Assembly (NCBI GenBank): GCA_043228905.1
Contig: JBHGNT010000013.1
Coordinates: 18,352,001 to 18,416,000, forward strand
Length of the DNA stretch: 64,000 nucleotides
From: Azolla caroliniana
Lineage: Eukaryota; Polypodiophyta
Direction of reading: 5' to 3'
Positions 21,374-30,919 of the stretch are shown in pieces; positions within the stretch are counted from its first letter, which is position 1, and each line of letters starts with the position of its first letter. Below the pieces are notes generated by a model. The model saw nothing but the letters and a program-made list of their open reading frames with translations. It made no database searches and had not been told where the DNA came from. The translations under genes were made by a program, and so were the position numbers.

Positions 21374-22226
21374 TGAAAAGATTTCACTCAGGCAAAATTA
21401 CGAAATCAACTTAGACATAAATAGAAATAAAGAGTAGCACACAATTTACGTGGAAAACCCTGATTTTAGGGAAAAAACCACGGAACAGAACTTTCCACTA
21501 GAATAGAAAACAAAATACAACCATGGAATGAAAGAACCTGATCTAGTCTGAATGTTCTCTGAAACCACAATTTCAGATGAGAACACCAAACCCTAGCACG
21601 TAGATCTCTTTCCTATTCGAAACTTCCTTAGCTTCTCTATTTTAATCTCTCTCTCTTGTTTTCTGTTTCACTCAACTTTTCTTCTCACTCTCAGCTTCTG
21701 AGATATGGCACTCACACAGCCGCTATTGTGATCTCTCAGAGTCGTTCTCTGTTCATCTCTTCTCTTGCACTATATACACATATATATATCTCACGCGCTC
21801 ACTATTTCATTTAAGTATACTTTCACGCCTTTTTCACTATTTTTACTCCTAGTGAGTTATCCCACATGCAGACGCACTACTACGCCAGTCAGTATATATA
21901 TACTAAGTCATTTCATACACATATATATGAAGACATACATATATATGTATATGTGTGTTTGAACTTCTAATCAGTTGAATTTGAATTCGGTCAACTGACT
22001 CTTCTTTCAGTGTTTTGGTTCTTCGGCCAACCAATTATTCTTTTAGCTCTCTGACCGATTCCAACTAGCCGACTCTCATTTTGGCTCTTTTGACCGAATT
22101 CAGTCAGCAGACTCTTTTCGGCTTTTCGGCTAATTTCGGTCAGCCAACTCATTTTGGCCTCTTAGCCGACTCTCAAGTCGACTTTTCTGCCGACTCCCAT
22201 GCAAGGAGGGACTCCTTTGCATAACA
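21374..22226 (-). repeat. 3' LTR of element G
   Basis: On the minus strand it starts TGTTATGCAAAGG next to the tract AGTGAAGGGGGAGT. The left boundary at 21374 is set by where similarity to the GTPase gene stops (tacaca|ttgaaaag) and is approximate. The left half is AT-rich with TA repeats. The right half has imperfect repeats around gccgactc. Confidence 0.75.
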
Positions 22227-24595
22227 AACTCCCCCTTCACTCCTGTAGGGGGAGAGTCAACCAAACCAATCTTTTGCCGGCACGCAACAAGTTTTTCCAT
22301 CGGCAAGACTTTAGTAAGCATATCTGATCCATTTTCGTCAATATGGATCTTTGCTAAGGTGAACTCATTTTCTTCCACTCTCTCTCGCAACCAATGATAC
22401 CTCCTTTGAATGTGCCTTGTACGAGAGTGATAGGCAACATTCTTCGCGAGGTGTATTGCAATCTGGTTATCACAATGAAGTAGGAATGTTCCTTGTTTCA
22501 TTCCTAGTTCACTTAAAAAATCTCTCATCCAAATTAATTCTTTTCCGGCTTCCACTGCAGCCATATATTCAGCCTTTGTGGTTGACAAAGCCACAACCTT
22601 CTGCAATCTTGATTGCCATGACATGGCTCCCCCTAAATAAGTCATCACATACCCTGATGTGGATCGGCTGGAATCTACATCCCTCGACATATCAGAGTCT
22701 GTAAAACCTTCTAGCATAGGTTTTCCGGAGCCATATCTAAGGCATACCCTCGAAGTTCCTTTGAGGCATCTAAGTATCCATTTTACGGCTGCCCAATGCT
22801 CCTTTCCTGGATTACTCATGTACCGACTAACTGTCCCAACAACAAATGCAATGTCCGGCCTTGTGTAGACCATAGCATACATTAAGCTACCAACAGCTGA
22901 TGCGTACAGCACCCTCCTCATCTCTGCCTTATCTTTCTCAGCTTTCGGACATTGTCTTGAATTTAGCTTACAATCCACCGGCAATGGAGATCCAACGGAT
23001 TTTGCATTGTCCATGTTGAACCTTTGCAACACTTTCGTCACATATTTCTCTTGTGACAGCCATAACATGTTTTTAGTCCTGTCCCAGACTATATGCATCC
23101 CCAAAATCTATTTTGCCGGCCCTAAGTCTTTCATGGCGAAAGATTTGCTCAATGCTTTCTTCAAGCTTGTAATCTTTTTGCCATCCTATCCAACAACCAA
23201 CATATCGTCCACATATAACAAATGAATAAGAAAATCACCTTCATCATACCTTTTCACAAATACACAATGATCAGCTTGTGTTTTGTGGAATCCATGTTCC
23301 AACATGAAGGGCTCAAATTTCTTATACCATTGTCGTGGGGCTTGCTTTATCCCATACAGACTTTTCTTCAACTTACATACAAGATTCTCTTTTCCTTTCA
23401 CCTCAAAACCTTCCGGCTGTTGCATATAGATTTCCTCTTCCAACTCACCATGCAAGAATGTTGTTTTAACATCCAACTGTTCAATTTCCAAATTCATATT
23501 GGCGGCCATACTCAAAACACTCTGGATGGAAGTCATCTTGACAACTGGAGCAAAAATCTCATCAAAATCAACACCCTTTTTCTGTTGGAAACCCTTCATG
23601 ACAATGTGAGCCTTATACCTAAGTGTACTTCCATCTTCTCCAATCTTTAATTTGTAGACCCATTTGTTTCTAAGTGCCTTTTTACCATCACGCAACTCTA
23701 TTAACTCATAGGTGAAGTTCTCATGCAAGGAATCCATTTCCTCTTGCATGGCATTATACCACTTCTCCTTATGTACATCAGTCATGACCTCTTCATAGCA
23801 TTATGGTTCCCCTTCATCAGTCAAGAGAATATATTGACTGGCTGGATACTGAGAGGATGTCTTCCTTCGTCTTTGGGGATATCTTCTTCCTTCACCAACC
23901 GACTCAGATTCGGTTTCTTCTGCCAACTCATCTTCCGACTCAGTTTCGTGAGCATCTGTTTGCTATTGATTGCCGGCCGACTCAGATTCGGCTTCATCAA
24001 CCGACTGTTGTCTTCCAACTGGTTGTGTGGGAGTGGGATTGATTAGTGTCGGCTCCATAACAGTAGTCGATTGGGAAGACACCTTTGGTCTTTGTTGCTT
24101 CCAGTCTTCGATGAATATAACATCGCGACTTCTTATCACCTTCTTATCATGGAGATCCCACATCCTATATCCAAATTCTTCTTCTAAGTATCCTAAGAAT
24201 ATAGAAGATCCTTTTCCGCAAGGATATGCATTCCCCTTTCGCTCATGTGTCTGAGCCTTTTATGCCACAACTCACCATCTGAGCCAACCACTACATTTGC
24301 TTCATCTCGGCACAACTTTGCATACATCACATACAATGTGTTCTGTTTTTGGGCTCGAGCCACAATCAGGCTCCCTTTACAAAACTTCCATGTACCATTT
24401 CGAAAGCTACCACTATCCCCTTCATCATCAAGCCGTACAGCCGATATCATATTCAATCTGACATTCGGAACATGGCTTAAATCCTTCAATATCAATTTGC
24501 AGCCAGTAGATGTTAGCAAACACACAGTTCCTATGCCCAAAATCTTCCATTCACCGTCATTTCCCATCTTTACGTGGCCATAGTTACCGGTCGTG
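22227..24595 (-). pseudogene. copia G pol remnant
   Basis: RT blocks MKGFQQKKGVDFDEIFAPVV, LDVKTTFLHGELEEEIYM and LLYVDDMLVVG are intact up to a stop after VVG. A second stop (AK*ILGMHIV, CAG to TAG) follows, then RNase H continues open (ALSTTKAEYMAAVEAGKE, FLLHCDNQIAIHLAKNVAY) to CRQKIGLVDSP. Upstream, the linker has one stop (GNQ*QTD). The 5' block carries GHVKMGNDG and ELWHKRLRHMSERGM. Confidence 0.88.
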
Positions 24596-25181
24596 TCGAG
24601 TAATGCTTTTGGGGTACGGATATCTTGATGATTTTCGGACGAGTAACGAGTTCCTTTGAGGTTTAATTCTTCTTTATTATTGTACATTCTTTATTTGATG
24701 CCTATATGCAACAAATTTTTGGCATGTTTACAGACCAAGTTATTTCAAAAGGATAGCATGCATGGAATACAACAGTACAAAACATCAATGATATTCATCG
24801 TATGTATGGTATGACTAATGCTAAAAGACGCAAGAAATTGATTGATAAGTTTTCATATATTCTTACGCGGTGCAATGTACTATTGATGAATAATCCACAT
24901 GATTAAGAGCTTTTGGATGTTCAAGTACAGTACATTGTGAAGAATTTGTCTTCGCAAAGTTATGAATAGACAAGAATACATCAATTAAAGGAGGCATTTA
25001 TAGATAATCAATCACAATCTCATATGTTTTCTTTTCAAGGATTATGATCACTATATGCTCGTTCAAATGTGGTAAAAATTAAGATAGGGGATGACATTGT
25101 TGTAGACCAAGTCAAGGCTATTGAGTTATGTATTATTCATTTTATGAATTTGATTGGGCCAAAGTTGATTATTAATGAGGA

Positions 25182-25202
25182 TCTCTCTCTCTCTCTCTCT
25201 CA
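25182..25202. repeat. (CT)n microsatellite, unit 1
   Basis: About ten CT repeats follow attaatgaggat. The same position in the other units carries longer runs (28075-28151 and 30402-30435), and a (GT)n run follows 140-190 bp later in each. Confidence 0.9.
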
Positions 25203-25676
25203 TGATTGGATGTGGAAGACTGACTTGGTCGATCTCGTGGTCTCTTTTGATGTCAAGAACGTCCTGACTTCCATGAATTTCTTGAACATTGTAATCCATA
25301 GAACCTAAAAGAAATTATAATTACGAGGACAATTCATTTGTGTATGTGTGTGTGTGTGTGTGAATGTACGTGTGCTTGTGATGACAAGTCATTCCGACAT
25401 AATACATTTAAAAAATGGCTCCCACCACCACTTGGATGGGAATAGTTTCCTCTCGTCAAACCAGCCAGGAAACAGAAGTGGGTGACAATACATAATTTTG
25501 ACAACTCTCATTATCGACATCTCAAAGTTCCTTTCAACATGGAGAGGGTTTCTAATTTTAAAGCAAGTCCTACATTGCCAAAAACAGGGATTGGTGTTAA
25601 ATATTAAGTACTACCTAATAATATACAGTAACAACATCATTAGTTAGTATTTGGTCCAAAAGCAAAAGAATTAAAC

Positions 25677-26188
25677 ATGAAGTGGTGTTGTTGTCTAAGA
25701 GGCAAACCTGAATAATCAAAACCGGCAAATCAAGATACAAGGGAAGGATCAATAGACCCAAAACCGGCAGATCAATATACAAGGAAAGGATCAACAGACC
25801 AATATACACGTAGGGAACAATTGAAGATTATCTACAACAAACACTTCCGATCAGCAGATCTGTATAGCACCGTTCGCATCATGGTAGTGGGCTTACGCAC
25901 ATTTGCCTATTTGTTTCATTGCTCAACATCCAAATTTGATCTTCCCCATTACATGTGAATAGTTTTCTATTTGGTTAATTGTAGAAAGTATAATTTGGAT
26001 TAATCTACATACTAAGCTTCTACGTAAAATATATAATTCACATGATACTTTTTATTTATGTTGTAGTGAATAATAAATGGATCCTACAGAATCAAAAGAT
26101 GGATGATCACAAACTAAGAGATGTTAAAATATCATTTGAAGCTATAGAAACCTATCAAAGCATTACATCTAACCTCTATCTGCAATGA
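25677..26188 (+). pseudogene. G-domain gene remnant 1
   Basis: The start MKWCCCLRGKPE matches the intact gene but is followed by a TAA where the intact copy has GAA. About two N-terminal repeats and the YTRREQLKIIYNKHFRSADLY block follow. The sequence breaks inside Walker A (IMVVG) and resumes in the second intron of the gene (acacatttgcctatttgtttc). The last exon (26067-26188, WILQNQKMDDHKLRD) is shortened to SNLYLQ* against the intact gene. Confidence 0.82.
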
Positions 26189-26911
26189 TGAGTAAGGATT
26201 CGAGATCAAGTAGTAGAAAAATAAACTATGAAGATGTTTTGTAGAGATTAATATCAAACCTGAAACCTTTTATATTAGAATAGATAACCTTTATTAGTTC
26301 ACCTCAAGAAAAATGTAGCTTCTCGTATAGTTTATCAATATACTAAAACTTTCATTGATGTATTCTAAGGAAATAACTTATGTCATTCACCTTACCAATG
26401 GACCAATGTTTAGGGAACAAATTCTTTTGGATAGCTAGAGTACCTAGTCAATTGGTTGGAGTAATATGTGTACGCCTCGTTATTGGACTTAGGAGCTTGT
26501 AGAGAATTTGGGTAATGCCCCAACTATTAGACGAAAACAGTGTACCCATTATCGTGATGAGCCTTGCAAGTTGTTCAACTCATCAATCATCACAAAAGGA
26601 TTGTTGCTCTACAATTGTGATCGATCTACAAAATTGAGTCATGAACAATAAAAATTAGTGGAGCCTATTTACACTTTGTCTTCCTCTCAAAAGGCAATAA
26701 TTAATGGCACTGCTGGAAAGTAAACGTCCTTCTCCATGTTAGCATATCCATGGCCACATCACGAGTCGTGCGCATTGATCATACAACCGCTTTTTGTCGA
26801 GTAATGCTTTTGGGGTACGGATATCTTGATGATTTTTGAATAGGTAATGAGTTCCTTTGACGTTTAATTCTTCTTTATTATTGTACATTCTTTATTTGAT
26901 GCCTATATGCA

Positions 26912-27018
26912 ACAAAAAGGCCAACCAAAGGGAGAAGTCACTATTTGAGTACTCTACCGGTCGCAAATGTTCCAAATGTGGTCAAGCTGGTCACAATGGA
27001 CGCACTTGCAATATGTGA
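26912..27018 (+). pseudogene. zinc-knuckle tail fragment, MULE/FAR1-like
   Basis: A short reading contains RKCSKCGQAGHNGRTCNM and a stop. The C-x2-C-x4-H-x4-C knuckle with GHNxRTC is typical of the C-terminus of plant MuDR-type transposases and their domesticated relatives. Nothing upstream resembles a transposase, so this is only a tail fragment. Confidence 0.55.
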
Positions 27019-27145
27019 GAATCACAGCTATGCTGAGTTTATTAATTAATTAATAAACAATTTCATTTGGTTATATTACTTTCTATAAATTTAGGGAGGG
27101 GAGGATAGCCAAAATGGGGGGGCAAATTGCGCTTTCCTAAACATA

Positions 27146-27497
27146 AATGACGTACACATATGTATACTTTGTGGCTCCCCTTTCTTTGCCCCTTTTCCCA
27201 TGTGCTACACATTCTCCCTGTTTTACTTTTTCACACATGCTTTCACTCCATTCCGTATCTCCAATTTAGCATCACGAAAACATAAGTAACAAGTTTACCA
27301 CCTTAACAAAAATCCAAAGACAATTATGCTAGCATCTTCCTAGTCTTGTCTTGCTTTCTCCTATGAGATTGAAAAGTTGATGATGTGGTCAGAGATGAGA
27401 TGGTGAGTACAACAATTTGAAATCATGTTTTACCTTCTTTTTTCTTTAAATGAAAATATGTGTGTCATATCTACTAAATTAATATTATTTTATTGTA
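27146..27497. repeat. dispersed repeat P, copy 1
   Basis: About 350 bp matches 52557-52908 with scattered differences, from acacatatgtatactttgtgg to tctactaaattaatatt. It is non-coding. The two copies lie 25 kb apart in the same orientation. Confidence 0.85.
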
Positions 27498-27587
27498 CAT
27501 TCTTATTTATTATTTTATTTTATTGTAACGAGTTCCTTTGAGGTTTAATTCTTATTTATTATTGTACATTCTTTATTTGATGCCTAT

Positions 27588-27899
27588 ATGCAACAAATTT
27601 TTGGCATGTTTTCAGAACAAGTTATTTCAAAAGGATGGCATGCGTGGGATACAACAGTACAAAACATCAATGATATTCATCGTATGGATTGTATGATTAA
27701 TGCTAAAAGACGCAAGAAATTGATTGATAAGTTTTCATATATCCTTACGCGGTGCAATGCACTATTGATGAATAATCCACATGATGAAGAGCTTTTGGAT
27801 GTTCAAGTTCGTTCAAGTACAAGACATTATGAAGAATTTGTCTTGTCAAAGTTATCAATAGACAAGAGTACGTCAATTAAAGGAGGCATTTATAGATAA
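27588..27899 (+). pseudogene. conserved 103-codon reading of unknown identity (unit 2 copy)
   Basis: The reading starts MQQIFGMFSEQVISKGWHAW and contains AKRRKKLIDKFSYILTR. Copies in unit 1 (24710-25000, broken by stops) and unit 3 (29992-30180, open from an internal Met but truncated) show it was once longer. The pattern loosely resembles the tail of FAR1/MULE-derived proteins, which would fit the zinc-knuckle fragment nearby, but this is not established. It is more likely a decayed exon than a gene. Confidence 0.4.
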
Positions 27900-28070
27900 T
27901 CAATCACAATCTCATATGTTTTCTTTTCAAGGACTAAGACCACCATATGCTCGTTCAAGTGTGGTACAAATTAAGATAAGGGATGACATTGTTGTAGACC
28001 CAGTCAAGGTTATTGAATTATGTTATACTCATTTGATGAATTTGATTGGGCCAAAGTTGATTATTAATGA

Positions 28071-28074
<4 letters not shown>

Positions 28075-28151
<77 letters not shown>
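28075..28151. repeat. (CT)n microsatellite, unit 2
   Basis: A ~77-bp CT run with one CC interruption, the longest of the three homologous runs. Open frames across it (LSLSLS or RERERE) are artefacts. Confidence 0.95.
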
Positions 28152-28153
<2 letters not shown>

Positions 28154-28607
28154 TGTATGTGGAAGACTCACTTGGCCGATCTCTTGGTCTCGTTTGATGT
28201 CAAGAACATCCTGACTTCCATGAATTTCTTGAACATTGTAATCCATAGAACCTAAAAGAAATTATACTTGCGAGGACAATTCATTTGTGTGTGTGTGTGT
28301 GTACATGTGAATGTACGTGTGCTTCTCATGACAAGTCAATTGGACATAATACATTTAGAAAATGGCTCCCACCAGCACTTGGATGGGAATAGTTTCCTGT
28401 CTTCGAACCAGCCAGGAAACAGAAGTGGGTGACAATACATAATTTTGACAGCTCAAAGTCCCTTTCGACATGGAGAGGGTTTCTGATTTTAAAGCAAGTC
28501 CTACATTGCTGAAAACAGGGATTGGTGTTAAATAGTAAGTACTAACTAATAATATACAGTAGCAGCTTCATTAGTTAGTATTTGGTCCAAAAGCAAAAGA
28601 ATTAAAC

Positions 28608-29178
28608 ATGAAGTGGTGTCGCTGTCTAAGAGGCAAACCTGAAGAATCAAAACCGGCAGATCAAGATACAAGGGAAGTATCCGTAGACCCAAAACCGGCA
28701 GATCAACATACAAAGGAAGGATCAACAGGCCCAAAACCGGCAGATCAAGATACAAGGAAAGGATCAACAGACCCAAAACCAGGAGATGAACATACAAGAG
28801 AACGATCAGCTTACCCTACAAGCCTATATACAAGCGATCTAGGTCTATCTCTCTCTCTCTCCATTGTAATTAGGTTACCCTAGTGGTAAGTTGTTACACT
28901 ATAAGTATTACGTTTTGGGTTTAAAACCTAATTTCCCATTACATGTGAATAGTTTTCTATTTGGTTAATTGTAGAAAGTATAATTTGGATTAATCTACAT
29001 ACTAAGCTTCTACGTAAAATATATAATTCACATGATACTTTTTATTTATGTTGTAGAGAATAATAAATGGATCCTATAGAATCAAAAGATGGATGATCAC
29101 AAACTAAGAGCTATTAAAATATCGTTTGAAGCTATAGAAACCTATCAAAGCATTACATCTAACCTCTATCTGCAATGA
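28608..29178 (+). pseudogene. G-domain gene remnant 2
   Basis: The start MKWCRCLRGKPEESKPADQD is open and holds about four 13-residue repeats. Near 28810 it runs into an unrelated repeat (ctatatacaagcgatctagg, shared with 53935/54263-54375), then returns to gene sequence in intron 2 and the last exon (29057-29178), which ends SNLYLQ*. The whole G domain is missing. Confidence 0.82.
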
Positions 29179-29455
29179 TGAGTAAGGATTTGAGATCAAG
29201 TAGTAGAAAAATAAACTATGAAAATGTTTTGTAGAGATTAATATCAAACCCGAAACCTTTTAGATTAGAATTGATAACACTTACCAGTTCACCTCAAGAC
29301 AAATCTAGCTTCTCGTCTAGTTTATCAATATACTAAAACTTTCATTGATGTACTCTAAGGAAATAACTTATGTCGTTCACCTTACCAATGGACCAATGTT
29401 TAGGGAACAAGTTCTTTTGGATAGCTAGAGTACCTAGTCAATTGGTTGGAGTAAT

Positions 29456-29641
29456 ATGTGTACGCCTAGTTATTGGACTTGGGAGCTTGTAGAGAATCTG
29501 GGTAATGCCCCAACTATTAGAGGAAAACAGTGTACCCATTATCGTGATAAGCCTTGCAAGTTGTTCAACTCATCAATCATCACAAAAGGATTGTTGCTCT
29601 ACAGTTGCGATCGATCTACAAAATTGAGTCATGAACAATAA
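29456..29641 (+). pseudogene. conserved 61-codon reading downstream of the G-domain gene (unit 2)
   Basis: MCTPSYWTWELVENLGNAP to STKLSHEQ is open here and at 35487-35672. The copy at 26459-26650 has a stop after PRYWT. There is no recognised domain. It lies between the last exon of the G-domain gene and the next unit marker, so it could be a decayed exon or a 3' flanking gene fragment. Confidence 0.35.
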
Positions 29642-30399
29642 AAATTAGTGGAGCCTATTTACACTTCGTCTTCCTCTCAAAAGGCAATAATTAATGGCAC
29701 TACTAGAAAGTAAACGTCCTTCTCCATGTTAGCATATCCATGGCCACATCATGAGTCGTGCCATTGATCATACAACCGCTTTTTGTCGAGTAATGCTTTT
29801 GGGGTACGGATATCTTGATGATTTTTGAACAGGTAATGAGTTCTTTTGAGGTTTAATTCTTCTTTATTATTGTACATTCTTTATTTGATGCCTATATGTA
29901 ACAAAATTTTGGCATGTTTTCAGAATAAGTTATTTAAAAAGGATGGCATGCATGGGATACAACAGTACAAAACATCAATGATATTCATCGTATGGATGGT
30001 ATGATTAATGCTAAAAGACGCAAGAAATTGATTGATAAGTTTTCATATATTCTTACGCGATGCAATGTACTATTGATGAATAATCCACATGATGAAGAGC
30101 TTTTGGATGTTCAAGTTCGTTCAAGTACAGGACATTGTGAAGAATTTGTCTTGTCAAAGTTATCAACAGACAAGAGATAAGACTACGTGAATTAAAGGAG
30201 GCATTTATAGATAATCAATCACAATCTCATATGTTTTCTTTTCAAGGATTAAGACCACCATATGCTCGTTCAAATGTGGTACAACAAATTAAGATAGGGG
30301 ATGCCATTGTTATAGACCCGTTATAGACCCAGTCAAGGTTATTGAGTTATGTATTACTCATTTTATGAATTTGATTGGGCCAAAGTTGATTATTAATGA

Positions 30400-30438
<39 letters not shown>

Positions 30439-30919
30439 GGATATGGAAGACTCACTTGGCCGATTTCTTGGTCTCGTTTGATGTCAAGAACGTCCTGACT
30501 TCCATGAATTTCTTGAACATTGTAATCCATAGAACCTAAAAGAAATTATACTTACGATGACAATTCATTTGTGTATGTGTGTGTGTGTGTGTGTGTGTGC
30601 ATGTGAATGTACGTGTGCTTGTGATGACAAGTCATTCGGACATAATACATTTAGAAAATGGCTCCCACCACAACTTGGATGGGAATAGTTTCCTGTCGTC
30701 TAACCAGCCAGGAAACAGAAGTGGGTGACAATACATCATTTTGACAGCTCTCATTATCGACATCTCAAAGTCCCTTTCCACATGGAGAGGGTTTCTGATT
30801 TTAAAGTAAGTCCTACATTGCCAAAAACAGGGATTGGTGTTAAATATTAAGTACTAACTAATAACATACAGCAGCAGCTTCATTAGTTAGTATTTGGTCC
30901 AAAAGCAAAAGAATTAAAC

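Larger units (their letters stand above)
21374..24595 (-). mobile_element. Ty1/copia element G (E-like lineage), 5' part lost
   Basis: This is a minus-strand copia element with 3' LTR, polypurine tract, RNase H, RT and scraps of protease and GAG-pre-integrase. The integrase core is deleted (MHILAEKDLL runs almost directly into EEFGYRMWDLHDKKV). Gag and 5' LTR are missing. The left end lies inside a G-domain pseudogene. The right end is fused to the first tandem unit at the protease-region codons DTTG. Confidence 0.88.
24596..26796 (+). repeat. tandem unit 1 of the G-domain array (degenerate)
   Basis: Each unit begins with the marker tcgagtaatgcttttggggt. The order is marker, a ~500-bp block with a KRRKKLIDKFSYILTR reading, (CT)n, a ttggatgtggaagactcac block, (GT)n, the G-domain gene, a block with a 61-codon reading, then the next marker. 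Unit 1 keeps this order but has lost most of the gene. Markers recur at 26797, 29786 and 35818. Confidence 0.8.
26797..29785 (+). repeat. tandem unit 2 of the G-domain array (degenerate, with inserted sequence)
   Basis: This has the same block order as unit 1. About 615 bp of foreign sequence (zinc-knuckle fragment plus repeat P) interrupts it soon after the marker, and ~70 bp of unit sequence is present on both sides of that insert. The G-domain gene is reduced to its first codons and last exon. Confidence 0.8.

Noticed and set aside
28064-28255. Serine/leucine and arginine/glutamate dipeptide proteins across 28.1 kb
   Set aside because: They are translations of a (CT)n microsatellite in different frames.
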